The notes: generated by a model not told the origin, from the sequence alone. Positions 8,024 to 16,463 are shown, counted from the first letter of the stretch. The stretch: DNA of 64,000 nt from Thermoguttaceae bacterium (GCA_017447865.1 JAFSMO010000041.1:1-64000); one strand, 5' to 3'. Translations and numbers: made by a program.

Positions 8024-8782
8024 GTGTTCGTTGCTGCGACCACAAACTGTTTTCGCAATATGCCGCTCTCGCAGGCGCTGGAGAAAATCGCGGATTTGGA
8101 GTACACTTACGTGGAACTGATGTTTCACGAGTCGAACGATTATCTGAAGCCGTCGGTTATCCAGCACCAGCTCCCGGAAGTGCATCGCCAGCTCAAAAAC
8201 TTGTACCGTTTGATTCCCGGCTGTTTTAGTGTGGAGATCGATACAGAGGATACGAAAGACTACGTAGATCAGTTCATCGCATGCCTGAAACTTGCGCGGG
8301 TGATGCAGGTCGTGACCATCACGCTTCGGGCGGCTCCGAAAGGTTTTCCGTTCAACGAGGAGGTGGAACGTCTGCGCAAGTGCGTCGAAGAAGCGAACAA
8401 ACGCGGGATCGTGATTGGCCTTCTGACCGAGCGCGACCGGCTGACCGAGGATCTGGAAACGTGCAAATCCCTTTGCTCGCTGATTCCCGGAATGCAGCTG
8501 ACGCTGGATCCAAGTCATTTCGTTTACAAGTACCACGAGATGAACCGGCCGAACATTGAAACCATCATGGATAAAGTGTGCCACGTGCGTCTGCGTGATT
8601 CGAAAGAGAAAAAATTCCAGGTCTGCGTCGGGCAGGGCGAGATCGAGTTTGGCCAGATCCTCAGCCGGCTCCTCCAGCACGGCTACCGCGGCGGTTTGAG
8701 CGTGGACATTATTCCCGAAAAAGACCTTGATGTGGCGCAGGAAATGCGTAAAATGCGTCTCCTGATGGAAAGCCTGCTTTAA
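8024..8782 (+). CDS. Sugar phosphate isomerase/epimerase-like TIM-barrel protein
   Basis: A 252-residue protein of the xylose isomerase-like TIM-barrel superfamily (AP endonuclease 2 fold). Start is GTG at 8024 because AAGGAG lies seven bases upstream. Features include LEYTYVELMFHE, GIVIGLLTERDRLTED, the metal-site-like LTLDPSHFVYK, CHVRLRDSKEKKFQVCVGQGEIEF and GLSVDIIPEKDL near the end. Family members isomerise or epimerise sugars or inositols with a divalent metal; the substrate here is not known. It stands alone, followed by a strong hairpin terminator. Confidence 0.75.
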   Translation: MFVAATTNCFRNMPLSQALEKIADLEYTYVELMFHESNDYLKPSVIQHQLPEVHRQLKNLYRLIPGCFSVEIDTEDTKDYVDQFIACLKLARVMQVVTITLRAAPKGFPFNEEVERLRKCVEEANKRGIVIGLLTERDRLTEDLETCKSLCSLIPGMQLTLDPSHFVYKYHEMNRPNIETIMDKVCHVRLRDSKEKKFQVCVGQGEIEFGQILSRLLQHGYRGGLSVDIIPEKDLDVAQEMRKMRLLMESLL

Positions 8783-8825
8783 AACGTTCCTGAAAAAGGG
8801 AACGAAATGAAAATCGTACTTCGTT

Positions 8826-8880
8826 GAGTGTGGAAGTGTACTGAGCTTTCAGGGGAAAGCTCCTTCCACACTCATTTTTT
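8826..8880 (+). terminator. Long two-part hairpin terminator
   Basis: GAGTGTGGAAG (8826-8836) pairs with CTTCCACACTC (8863-8873). Inside it GAGCTTTC (8843-8850) pairs with GAAAGCTC (8855-8862). A T-run follows. A second small hairpin, CGTTCC/GGGAACG, lies at 8784-8804. Confidence 0.85.
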
Positions 8881-9013
8881 TATTTGTTGTCGCAATTTCG
8901 CAATCCGGAGCTGATTTGTTAAAGATTGGATAAATTTGAAAAAAACCGAAACCTTTTCCCGGCAAAATATCTATAATTAATTAAATCCTGATATTTCCTG
9001 AAATTGCGAACCA

Positions 9014-9571
9014 ATGCACCTCGAACCAACCGATTTTGACCTCGTTCAAACCGCCTTAAAAGGGGATGCAGCCTCTTTCGGGGAGTTGGTACGTCGTTTT
9101 CAGACGGGGATCCTGCGGTTTTTTCTGCTTCATCACCGGCTGGATGATGCTCAGGATTTGACTCAGGAGACGTTCCTGGCCGCGTGGAAATCCTTGAGGA
9201 CCTACAACCCCAAGTGGAAGTTCTCCACGTGGATCCTGGCGATCGCGCATCAGCAGAACGCGCTGTTTTTCCGGAATCTGAATCACTCGATCCGCCCAAA
9301 GGTCGTGGACCCTGGTGAGGATTTCCAGATGGATATAATGGAACAGCCGATCGATCATGCCGAGTTTAAGGAACTGGAGGATGCCGAAAACGCGGAAAAC
9401 CTTTGGAACCGGATACGTCAGAACCTTCCAAAGGATCAGGCGGAAGTCTTGTGGTTTTTTTATGTTGAGGAAAAATCCCAGCAGGAAATCGCCCAAATTA
9501 CCGACCGATCGGTTTCCGGCGTAAAATCCATCCTTTTCCGGGCGCGTGAAGCGTTAAGGAAAATCCTGTGA
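9014..9571 (+). CDS. ECF-type RNA polymerase sigma factor
   Basis: A 185-residue group 4 (ECF) sigma factor. Region 2 covers about residues 10-85: FGELVRRFQTGILRFFLLHHRLDDAQDLTQETFLAAWKSL, with KFSTWILAIAHQQ at its end. Region 4 covers about 130-183: LPKDQAEVLWFFYVEEKSQQEIAQITDRSVSGVKSILFRAREALR, a helix-turn-helix for the -35 box. It redirects RNA polymerase to a small regulon. A TATAAT-like box lies at 8972-8977. The next gene, 91 bases on, encodes a one-pass membrane protein that could be its regulator. Confidence 0.9.
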   Translation: MHLEPTDFDLVQTALKGDAASFGELVRRFQTGILRFFLLHHRLDDAQDLTQETFLAAWKSLRTYNPKWKFSTWILAIAHQQNALFFRNLNHSIRPKVVDPGEDFQMDIMEQPIDHAEFKELEDAENAENLWNRIRQNLPKDQAEVLWFFYVEEKSQQEIAQITDRSVSGVKSILFRAREALRKIL

Positions 9572-9662
9572 GGAGCGTGCGGGTGCTTCGCCTGAAACAG
9601 GGCGAGCGGGGAATCCTTTAGCCGCTCCTGATCGAGCCTTTTTTGATCATTTTTTCAATTCC

Positions 9663-10259
9663 ATGGACGAAAACGAACTCAAAAACCGACTTCAGCACGA
9701 CGCGGAACTTTTTTCAAAGGTTTTCGATGAGGAACTATGCAGACGGATCAAGAATGAGATTTCCAGTCAGCGGAACCTCTTGTACGCCCGCAAAAACCAT
9801 CATTTTGTGCTTCAGTATGCGGTTCTGATTTGCTCGTCGATTCTTATAGGGATCGGGATCTGGTCCCTGACCCGGCCGCACTCGCAGACGGACCCCAATG
9901 CGATCACGCAAAAGGAAGTCAATATGTACCCGTCCGACTCGAGAATGAGCATCGCTCCGTCACAGGTCTCGCTTTCGCCCGAATCCACGTCGGTTCAACC
10001 CCATCCCCTTCAGCCCCAGTCTTCTGTTTTCGATATTCCCAATGGGACGCTTTTTGACCTTTCTGTTCCCAAACCTCAGAGTTTGGAAGAGCTTTCTCTG
10101 GTCCTGATTCCCGGTCACGGCCTGGTTCGTTTGAACCATCGCCCTGCGCCGCAGGCCGAGGAGAAACGCAAGGTGGAAGGTGAAACAGGCTCGAAATTTT
10201 GGGATGAGGCCTCGGAAATCGTTCGTGTTCCAATGGGCTGGATCCTGGAAGAAGAGTAA
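9663..10259 (+). CDS. One-pass membrane protein, candidate anti-sigma partner
   Basis: A 198-residue protein with a charged cytoplasmic N-terminus (about 1-55), one transmembrane helix (about 57-76, VLICSSILIGIGIWSL) and a Ser/Pro/Gln-rich outer part. The position just after an ECF sigma gene and this topology suggest an anti-sigma or signal-sensing role. However the zinc-binding HxxxCxxC motif of the common anti-sigma domain is absent, so the role is inference. The C-terminal 60 residues (LVLIPGHGLVRLNH) look like a small folded unit. No family recognised. Confidence 0.6.
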   Translation: MDENELKNRLQHDAELFSKVFDEELCRRIKNEISSQRNLLYARKNHHFVLQYAVLICSSILIGIGIWSLTRPHSQTDPNAITQKEVNMYPSDSRMSIAPSQVSLSPESTSVQPHPLQPQSSVFDIPNGTLFDLSVPKPQSLEELSLVLIPGHGLVRLNHRPAPQAEEKRKVEGETGSKFWDEASEIVRVPMGWILEEE

Positions 10260-10340
10260 TTGCATATAATTCATCGTTGATTATTATAACCCCGTACCCG
10301 CGAGAGGCTGGTACACATCCCTAAATCTACAGGAGTTTTT

Positions 10341-12002
10341 ATGACAACCCGTTTCAAACTTGAAGTCCTGAATGTCTTTTTAGGATTGGCGGCTTTAGTG
10401 TCGCCGCTTTTCGCCCAGAATCCGGTCGTCTCCGTGACCGTGAAAAATCTGGAAACGTTCGGCGACAAACTGCCGGCCGTGGCTGAAGACCTCGGCGACA
10501 ATGTTTTGGCTCACGGTTCTGCCGCTTTCAAGAGCGTCATTTCTGACAAAGCTTTCATGGAAGTGATCGACACCACGGCCCCGATTGGGATTTTCCTCTT
10601 CCCGAACGACAAAAAAGAACCGCTTGCCGTTGCTGTGGTTCCGGTGAAAGATGCTGAAAAAGGCATTGAACGCATCCCGGGCAAATACTTTGCCACGAAA
10701 AAAACGGGTGACAACAGTTGGAAAGTTGCCGCCAAACAGGAGCACGACGGCAAAAGATTCGTCGCCCGCATCGATCGCCAGGGGAATTGGTGCTTCGTTC
10801 AGGACGACAGAGCGAACGTTTCGATCGCTGACTGCGGTGAGAACCTCGTGAAATTGCTTGCCGCTCCGATGGATTCTGATGTTCAGATCAAACTTTTCCC
10901 GAACGCGATCCCGCAGAACGATCGTAAAGAAATCGTGACGCACATCATCGGAAAAGCCAAGAAATGTCTTGAGAAAAAAGGCGAGAAAAAATTCGGCAAA
11001 GATCTGACCGGCCGCTTCCTCTATGAGCTGGAAGAACTCCTCTCCGAAGCTGAAAAATACAACTGGGAAAGCCCGGTGAGCCAGGCTTCCATCAGCTACA
11101 CGTGGGATAAAGGCGGGAAGAAACTCGTGATTCGCAATTCCTTCACCGGCAGTGCGGACCTCTCCCCGATCCAGGATCTGAACGCTGCGGTTTCCGCGAA
11201 CTCCTCGGCGCTGGCTGGCTTCGGCACGGAAGGAACGCTTGGTTTCTACCACGTAAACGCCCAGATCGCCGGTCTGAATGACTCGGTCGTTGATGAGCTC
11301 ATGGCCGTTCACCGCAACCGCTTCATCAAGAAAGTGGAATGCAAAGCTGGCGAAGAAACCGCCAAAGAAATTGCTGAATGGCTGAACAAGAACCACCCGC
11401 TCTTCCGCCAGGCGTTCGCTGGTTCCGAACAGGAATACACCGTTGCGATGTACGCTGAACCGGACAAGAAATTCACCATCATTTTCGCCCGCAGCGTTCC
11501 GGATGGTTACGCTCTGGAAAAGACCTTCTGCGAAGCCGCGAAGTATGTGTGCGAGAAAAAAGGCGAGAAATGCAAGGGCCACGTGAAGAACGGCAAACGC
11601 ACGGAAGATGGTGAACTGCACGTCTTCCAGGCCGACTTCGTTCCGAAGAAGCAGTGCTGCGAAATGAAGAAACTCTTCCCCGAAACGGTTCCGGGCTGCG
11701 TGATCTTCGCCCCGAAAGCGGTTTACTGGGCCGTTGGAACGGACGCGGCGGATACGCTCGTGAAGAACATTCAGGCCAGCAAAAAGACCGACGCCCCGGC
11801 CTTCAACCTCAGCGTTTCGCTCCAGAAAGTGCTGAAGGTCTGCGATAAAGCGAAGGACGTTTCGGACGAGCAGAAGAAAGAACTCGACCAGATCGGCGAC
11901 GCGAACGTGACGGTCAAGGTCATTTCCGTTGGAAACGGCGCGGAAGTCGTGACCGAAGTTCCGGTCCAGGTCTTCCAGGCGATCAAGGTCTTGCATCCGT
12001 AA
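10341..12002 (+). CDS. Large secreted protein, paralogous to the one at 56945-58777
   Basis: A 553-residue protein with a signal peptide (cleavage near LFAQ, residue 26) and a good ribosome site (CAGGAG). It is rich in Lys, Val and Asp and has a four-part pattern: an N-terminal DTTAPIGIFLFP/LAVAVVPVKDAEKG segment, a DRQGNWCFVQDD segment, then two long mixed regions. The same segments in the same order (LNAPIGLAL, ALICCFPIQEASTL, GFTWLMTDE) appear in the 610-residue protein at 56945-58777. I know no function. Codon use is very even and shows strong third-position bias, suggesting high expression. Confidence 0.7.
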   Translation: MTTRFKLEVLNVFLGLAALVSPLFAQNPVVSVTVKNLETFGDKLPAVAEDLGDNVLAHGSAAFKSVISDKAFMEVIDTTAPIGIFLFPNDKKEPLAVAVVPVKDAEKGIERIPGKYFATKKTGDNSWKVAAKQEHDGKRFVARIDRQGNWCFVQDDRANVSIADCGENLVKLLAAPMDSDVQIKLFPNAIPQNDRKEIVTHIIGKAKKCLEKKGEKKFGKDLTGRFLYELEELLSEAEKYNWESPVSQASISYTWDKGGKKLVIRNSFTGSADLSPIQDLNAAVSANSSALAGFGTEGTLGFYHVNAQIAGLNDSVVDELMAVHRNRFIKKVECKAGEETAKEIAEWLNKNHPLFRQAFAGSEQEYTVAMYAEPDKKFTIIFARSVPDGYALEKTFCEAAKYVCEKKGEKCKGHVKNGKRTEDGELHVFQADFVPKKQCCEMKKLFPETVPGCVIFAPKAVYWAVGTDAADTLVKNIQASKKTDAPAFNLSVSLQKVLKVCDKAKDVSDEQKKELDQIGDANVTVKVISVGNGAEVVTEVPVQVFQAIKVLHP

Positions 12003-12052
12003 GATCCACGTCCGGACGCTTCTTTTGCGTCAGAATAAGTGACCAGTAAGAG

Positions 12053-12101
12053 CGGAATCAGGCGAAATGTGCGATGCGCGTTTCATTTACGCCTGATTCC
12101 G
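12053..12101 (+). terminator. Hairpin after the large secreted protein gene
   Basis: CGGAATCAGGCG (12053-12064) pairs perfectly with CGCCTGATTCCG (12090-12101), extended by AAATG/CATTT. The following T-run is interrupted, so termination may be partial. Confidence 0.65.
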
Positions 12102-12176
12102 TTCGTTGCGTTTATTGGGCTGCGGCCTTCTTTTTCTTCTTTGACCCCTTCCTTTCCTTTTTAGCGGAGTTCCACC

Positions 12177-13991
12177 ATGCGTTTTTTCCTTGCTCTCCCA
12201 CTTTTTTTCTGCCTCTTTGTGTCCGCTTGGGCGCAGTCGGTTGATTGGTCCATCGAAACGAACGGCGGCATCGCGCCCGGTCTTTCGGCGGAATCTTTTG
12301 CCGATCGGGTCGTACCGGACCAGCGTGTTCGGAAGTTCATCCTTCCGAAGCGGATCGTCTGGGAAACCGAAACCGGCCTGCAAAATTCCGGGCTGGTTTT
12401 GACCCCGCCGCTTGGTCAGACTTCCACGTCGGAAATGAAGAACGGCTTCACCATGACGAAAAAAGCGGGCGAGCCGTGCGCGATCCTGCTCGACTTTGGC
12501 GCCGAGATCCACGGTGGGATCCGTCTCGACGCCCGGGACCTGAAAGCCCTTGACGGCCAGGCGGCCCGCACGGTGAAAGTCCGCGTCCGGTTTGGCGAGT
12601 CGGCCGACGAAGCGATGGCGGAGCTGGGAGACCGCGGCGCTGGAAACGACCACTCCATGCGCGATCAGGTGGTTTCCGTGCCGTGGCTCGGCTCGATCGA
12701 GGTCGGCGAGAGCGCGTTCCGCTTCGTGCGGCTTGATCTCGTGGACGACGGAACGAGCATCGTGTTCGACTCGATCCGCGCGATCTTCACGTACCGGGAT
12801 CTGCCGTGGCTCGGGAGTTTCCGCTGCTCGGACGAGCGTCTGAACACGATTTGGCGGACGGCCGCGCACACGCAGCACCTCACGATGCAAAACTACATTT
12901 TCGAGGGGGCGAAGCGCGACCGCCTCGTCTGGATGGGGGATTTCAATCCGCAGGGAATGACCACGCTGTACGTCTTCGGCGCGCCGCAGGTCCTGAAGGA
13001 CACGCTGGGCGAGCTGGTGCGCTCGCAATGGCCGCTTCCGAAGTGGATGAACGGAATGCCGAACTACTCGCTCTGGTGGATCATCTCCACGAGCGACGTG
13101 TACCGGTTTTCCGGCGATCTGGAGTTTGTGAAGACCCAGCACGAATATTTGGCGGGGCTCGTGGACCTGCTCGAAAAGTACATCGACCCGCAGACCGGGA
13201 AAGCGGGTTTCCCGTCGCCGTTCCTCGACTGGCCGACGGCGAAAAATCGGCCCGCGCTGGATGCGGGAACGCACGCGATGTTCGTGATCGCGCTCGAACG
13301 GACCGCCGAGATCGCCCGGGCGCTGAAAGACGCTGAACTCGAGAAAAAGGCGGAAACGTTGGCGGCCACCGTCCGGATATTCGTGCCGGACCATGCCGGA
13401 AACAAGCAGGCGGCGGCGATCATGAACTGGGCGGGCCTCGAAAATCCGGAAAAACCGAACGTGGACGTTTTGCTCCGCGGCGGGGCGGAAGGTTTCTCGA
13501 CGTTCTACGGCTACTACATGCTGGAGGCGCTCGCCCGGGCCGGCCGGACCCAGGAAGCGATGAACGTCGTGCGCGACTTTTGGGGCGGCATGATCGACGT
13601 CGGCGCGACCACGTTCTGGGAAGATTTTGACCTGAAATGGCTGGAAAATGCCGGCAGGATCGACGAGCTGACGCCGGAAGGAAAGGAAAGCCTCCACGGC
13701 GACCGCGGGGCGTTCTGCTACGAGGGTTTCCGCCACTCGCTCTGCCACGGCTGGGCGTCGGGGCCTGCCGCGTGGCTTTCGGCGCACATTCTGGGTGTGA
13801 CGCCGGTCGAGCCGGGCTTCAAAACCGTCCGCATCGAGCCGTTCCTCGGTGACCTGGATTGGGCGGAAGGAACCGTCCCGACTCCGCACGGCGTGATTTT
13901 TGTCCGCGCAGAGAAAAACGCCGACGGAACGATCAAGAAAACGGTGAAAGTTCCGGAAGGCGTGACCTGGATTTCGGACTCGGAAAAGTAG
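12177..13991 (+). CDS. Secreted alpha-L-rhamnosidase-like protein (GH78 type)
   Basis: A 604-residue protein with a signal peptide cut after WAQ (residue 20). A beta-sandwich region with LLDFGAEIHGGIRLDA is followed by an (alpha/alpha)6 barrel. The segment IFEGAKRDRLVWMGD matches the well-conserved GH78 active-site region, and GATTFWEDFD plus SLCHGWASGPAAWLSAHILGV and FKTVRIEPFLGDLDWAEGTVPTPHG are typical of the barrel end and C-terminal domain. GH78 enzymes release terminal alpha-L-rhamnose by inversion. The gene is shorter than many GH78 enzymes, lacking extra N-terminal modules. Substrate is probably plant or microbial rhamnose-containing glycan. Confidence 0.85.
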   Translation: MRFFLALPLFFCLFVSAWAQSVDWSIETNGGIAPGLSAESFADRVVPDQRVRKFILPKRIVWETETGLQNSGLVLTPPLGQTSTSEMKNGFTMTKKAGEPCAILLDFGAEIHGGIRLDARDLKALDGQAARTVKVRVRFGESADEAMAELGDRGAGNDHSMRDQVVSVPWLGSIEVGESAFRFVRLDLVDDGTSIVFDSIRAIFTYRDLPWLGSFRCSDERLNTIWRTAAHTQHLTMQNYIFEGAKRDRLVWMGDFNPQGMTTLYVFGAPQVLKDTLGELVRSQWPLPKWMNGMPNYSLWWIISTSDVYRFSGDLEFVKTQHEYLAGLVDLLEKYIDPQTGKAGFPSPFLDWPTAKNRPALDAGTHAMFVIALERTAEIARALKDAELEKKAETLAATVRIFVPDHAGNKQAAAIMNWAGLENPEKPNVDVLLRGGAEGFSTFYGYYMLEALARAGRTQEAMNVVRDFWGGMIDVGATTFWEDFDLKWLENAGRIDELTPEGKESLHGDRGAFCYEGFRHSLCHGWASGPAAWLSAHILGVTPVEPGFKTVRIEPFLGDLDWAEGTVPTPHGVIFVRAEKNADGTIKKTVKVPEGVTWISDSEK

Positions 13992-14005
13992 AGCGGAAAG
14001 AGGGG

Positions 14006-14128
14006 GGAGTGTGGAGAGTGGAGTGTGGAGTTGACTCTTCGCGTAACGCCGCCTTCAGAAAGAGTTCAACCCATAAAAAGCCGAAGGCTTTTTCAACTCC
14101 ACCCTCCACCCTTCACACTCCACACTTA
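14006..14128. repeat. Fold-back element with tandem 7-base arms (GGAGTGT type), copy 1
   Basis: The left arm has heptads GGAGTGT, GGAGAGT, GGAGTGT, GGAGTTG (14006-14033). The right arm has the inverted heptads CAACTCC, ACCCTCC, ACCCTTC, ACACTCC, ACACTTA (14094-14128). The core holds CTTCGCGTAACGCCG and a hairpin AAAAAGCC-GAA-GGCTTTTT. A second copy is at 50012-50146. Confidence 0.75.
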
Positions 14129-14176
14129 ATTAAAATTGAGCGCTGATGCGAAGCGGAGCGGTTTTTTCGCCCCCCC

Positions 14177-14204
14177 TTGCAAAAAAAACGAAATCGTGTA
14201 TAAT
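14177..14204 (+). promoter_or_regulatory. Promoter for the small basic protein and fabZ
   Basis: TTGCAA (14177-14182) and TATAAT (14199-14204) are 16 bases apart. A run of seven C ends directly at the -35 box. Confidence 0.7.
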
Positions 14205-14248
14205 TTGCGCAAAATATTAATGGAGTCCTTTTTTTATTGGAGTTTAAA

Positions 14249-14347
14249 ATGTCGAAACCGCAGCATATCGTTAAGAAATCGAATCACGGGAAACGCCCGG
14301 CCTCTTCGCAGGCGCGCAAAGCCAAGCGCCACATGGTCAAAACCTGA
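14249..14347 (+). CDS. 32-residue Lys/Arg/His-rich protein, candidate small ribosomal protein
   Basis: A short frame from ATG at 14249 to TGA at 14345-14347, preceded by GGAG (14239-14242) and a strong promoter. Twelve of the 32 residues are Lys, Arg or His. The segment KKSNHGKRPASS resembles the KANHGKRPN-type tail that I recall from bL37, a small 50S subunit protein of mycobacteria. That match is from memory and was not checked. The composition fits a ribosomal or RNA-binding role. The downstream hairpin and fabZ gene suggest it is the first cistron of the fatty-acid/tRNA-modification group. Confidence 0.6.
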   Translation: MSKPQHIVKKSNHGKRPASSQARKAKRHMVKT

Positions 14348-14382
14348 GTTTTCCCCATCGCGCAGCATTTAGATTTTGAAGC

Positions 14383-14413
14383 ACACCACGGGTTTTACGG
14401 TCTGTGGTGTATT
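14383..14413 (+). terminator. Possible attenuator hairpin between small ORF and fabZ
   Basis: ACACCAC and GTGGTGT form a stem of about seven base pairs around a 14-base loop, followed by an AT-rich stretch without a clean T-run. It may lower read-through into fabZ. Confidence 0.45.
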
Positions 14414-14436
14414 CATTTATTTTAAAGGAGAAAAAA

Positions 14437-14937
14437 ATGGCTAAAAAACCCACTCTCGTCGATTGGGATTCTTTGGATTTGACGCATGTTCTCGCCGACA
14501 AGGAAGAAATCCGCAAGCAGAATCCGCACCGTTTCGAGATGGAAATGCTCACGGCAATCGTTCATGAGGACTACGAAAATCAACTGTGCATCGGCTACCA
14601 GGACGTTTCGCCGGACGCGTTTTGGGTCCGTGGCCACATGCCGGGCTACCCGATCATGCCGGGAGTGATCATCTGCGAATCCGCCGCGCAGCTCGCCAGT
14701 TTTTACGCGCACAAACTCGACTACCTCGACCGGGGAATTATGGGCCTCGGCGGGCTCGATGCCGTGAAATTCCGCGGCCAGGTCCGCCCCGGTGACCGGC
14801 TTTACCTGATCGTGAAACTCATCAAAGCGAAGCGGAACGTCATGATGATTTTGGCGTTTGAGGCGGTCGTGGACGGAAATGTGGTCGCGGACGGTGAGAT
14901 CCGTGGGATCGCGATCCGCGATGCGGTGATCGAGTAG
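14437..14937 (+). CDS. fabZ: FabZ/FabA-type 3-hydroxyacyl-ACP dehydratase
   Basis: A 166-residue hot-dog fold protein. The segment GHMPGYPIMPGVIICESAAQLASF matches the FabZ active-site helix (compare HFPGxPIFPGVLxxEAMAQ): the catalytic His and the Glu are both present. VKFRGQVRPGDRLYL is also typical. It dehydrates 3-hydroxyacyl-ACP in type II fatty-acid synthesis. The ATG at 14437 has an excellent AAAGGAG site; the upstream frame to 14404 has none. It is slightly longer at the N-terminus than E. coli FabZ. trmB follows 44 bases later. Confidence 0.85.
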   Translation: MAKKPTLVDWDSLDLTHVLADKEEIRKQNPHRFEMEMLTAIVHEDYENQLCIGYQDVSPDAFWVRGHMPGYPIMPGVIICESAAQLASFYAHKLDYLDRGIMGLGGLDAVKFRGQVRPGDRLYLIVKLIKAKRNVMMILAFEAVVDGNVVADGEIRGIAIRDAVIE

Positions 14938-14981
14938 TTTTTGACTTTCTTTCCCTTAAATTTAATTTCAGGATTTTTCTC

Positions 14982-15611
14982 ATGCCGCGCCGTGCCCTTC
15001 GTCACATCGATGAGTCTCTCGACTACTCGCGCCATTTGTTTTTGATCCGCGAGCTTCAGCAGCCGTGGGATCTGGCGAAGTATTTTTCCGACCCGGCCGC
15101 GCCGCTTGAGGTGGAGATCGGGAGCGGCAAAGGGCAGTTCATTCACGACGCGGCGCTCGCCCAGCCCGACCACAATTTCATCGGGACGGAGATCGCGCAC
15201 AAATACGCGGCGTACTGTGCGGCCCGCCTGATCAAAGAAGGAATTTCCAACGCCGTCATGTTTTCGGGCGACGGCCTTCAGCTTTTCCGGGAGTTTTTGC
15301 CCGAAAACTCGCTGGCGGCGGTGCACGTTTATTTCCCGGACCCGTGGTGGAAGGCGCGGCACCGCAAGCGCCGCGTGATGCAAATGGAGTTGGTCCGGGC
15401 GTGCGAGAAGTGCCTCGTGCCGGGCGGAAAGCTCCATTTCTGGACGGACGTTCAGGAATATTTTGAAACGGCGCTGGAAATGATGGCGGCCGAATCGACG
15501 CTGAAAGGCCCGTTCACGCCGGACGTGGACCCGTCGCAGTGGCGGACACACTTCGAAAAACGCACGGTCATCGAGGGCCGCCCCGTTTTCCGGTCGTGGT
15601 TTGAAAAATAA
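14982..15611 (+). CDS. trmB: tRNA (guanine-N7-)-methyltransferase TrmB
   Basis: A 209-residue class I SAM methyltransferase. EIGSGKGQFIHDAA is the SAM-binding loop, IGTEIAHKYAAYCAARL the second motif, and VYFPDPWWKARHRKRR the signature of TrmB that positions the tRNA substrate. It makes m7G46 in the variable loop of tRNAs. Length is normal. It lies in the same orientation as fabZ and may share its transcript. Confidence 0.93.
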   Translation: MPRRALRHIDESLDYSRHLFLIRELQQPWDLAKYFSDPAAPLEVEIGSGKGQFIHDAALAQPDHNFIGTEIAHKYAAYCAARLIKEGISNAVMFSGDGLQLFREFLPENSLAAVHVYFPDPWWKARHRKRRVMQMELVRACEKCLVPGGKLHFWTDVQEYFETALEMMAAESTLKGPFTPDVDPSQWRTHFEKRTVIEGRPVFRSWFEK

Positions 15612-15670
15612 ATCGAAGAGGCTCGCCGGCTTCTTCAGGACCCCTTAATCCTTTCATTCAGGAAAAAACC

Positions 15671-16063
15671 ATGAAAAAACCGACTTCCAAACCCGATTGC
15701 AACCTTTCCCGTGAGGAACTGAACGCCCGGCTCGACGCGCTGCGTGAGGAAGCCAAACCGCGCCGGTCGTTTATGGGCTGGTTTGCTGCGCTGTTCGCGG
15801 GCTTTTTCGCCCTTCTGACGTTTGGCTGCAAGAAATACATCAAGCCGGAAGTGCTCTGCTACAGGCACGCGGGGGATGATGATGAGGAAGAGCCGGAACC
15901 GTCCTGCTACGAGGTCCCGGCTCCCGAAGATGAAGGAAATCCCGACGGTGAGCAGAAACCCGACGGTGAGGAAAAGCCGGAAGGCGAGCAGAATCCCGAG
16001 GACGATCCGGAAATAATCATGTGCTACGACGTTGCGGTTGAGCCGGATGATTCCAAGGACTGA
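15671..16063 (+). CDS. Lipoprotein-like candidate peptide substrate 1 of a radical SAM enzyme
   Basis: A 130-residue protein with a conserved charged N-terminus (SREELNARLDALREE, about 12-27), an RR pair, a hydrophobic helix (33-52) ending in LLTFGC (possible lipid-attachment Cys53; not the strict lipobox), and an acidic Pro/Glu/Asp-rich tail. The tail holds three Cys-Tyr pairs (63-64, 79-80, 118-119) set in repeated EGEQKPDGEEKP text. It is a tandem paralogue of the next gene, 50 bases downstream: the first 54 residues are strongly alike while the tails differ. This leader-constant, tail-variable pattern plus the coupled radical SAM gene suggests a modified surface peptide. No known family assigned. 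Confidence 0.75.
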   Translation: MKKPTSKPDCNLSREELNARLDALREEAKPRRSFMGWFAALFAGFFALLTFGCKKYIKPEVLCYRHAGDDDEEEPEPSCYEVPAPEDEGNPDGEQKPDGEEKPEGEQNPEDDPEIIMCYDVAVEPDDSKD

Positions 16064-16112
16064 TTCGCCCGCCGCCCTTTTAGTGGAGCCTTGAAACACT
16101 CAGGAAAAATCC

Positions 16113-16463
16113 ATGAAAAATTCAAATTCCAAACCGGATCTGGACCTTTCCCGTGCGGAACTGAACGCCCGGCTCGACGCGCTGCGCCAGGAGACCACGC
16201 CCCGCCGGACGTTTTTGGGCCGGTTTTTTGCGATGTTTGCGGGCTTTTTCGCCCTTTTGACTTTGGGCTGCAAAAAGAGATCCGATCGGGTCCTTTGCTA
16301 CTCGCAGCCGTGCCCGGAGTCTCAAAGACCGGAGCCTTCCGAATCGGATGACGAAAACCAGCCGCTCTGCTACGAGCCGCCGGAACTTCCGCCGGAAGAT
16401 CCCGAAGGGGAGCAAAAACCCGAAGGGGAAGAAAAGCCCGAGGAAAATTCAAAGGATGAGTGA
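16113..16463 (+). CDS. Lipoprotein-like candidate peptide substrate 2 of a radical SAM enzyme
   Basis: A 116-residue paralogue of the preceding protein. SRAELNARLDALRQE and the hydrophobic helix ending in LLTLGCKK match almost residue for residue, with Cys53 in the same place. The tail differs but again carries Cys-Tyr pairs (62-63, 86-87), an extra Cys67 and EGEQKPEGEEKPEE repeats. Its last codons overlap the start of the radical SAM gene by 8 bases (ATGAGTGA), so translation of the two is probably coupled. Inferred to be a substrate of that enzyme. Confidence 0.75.
   Translation: MKNSNSKPDLDLSRAELNARLDALRQETTPRRTFLGRFFAMFAGFFALLTLGCKKRSDRVLCYSQPCPESQRPEPSESDDENQPLCYEPPELPPEDPEGEQKPEGEEKPEENSKDE

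Noticed and set aside
10395..11996. Open frame of 533 codons on the minus strand
   Set aside because: It lies wholly opposite a secreted-protein gene with signal peptide and ribosome site; it arises from the strong third-position codon bias. No domain recognised.
12087..13889. Open frame of 600 codons on the minus strand
   Set aside because: It mirrors the GH78-type gene; Arg-rich low-complexity text typical of antisense frames in GC-rich genes.
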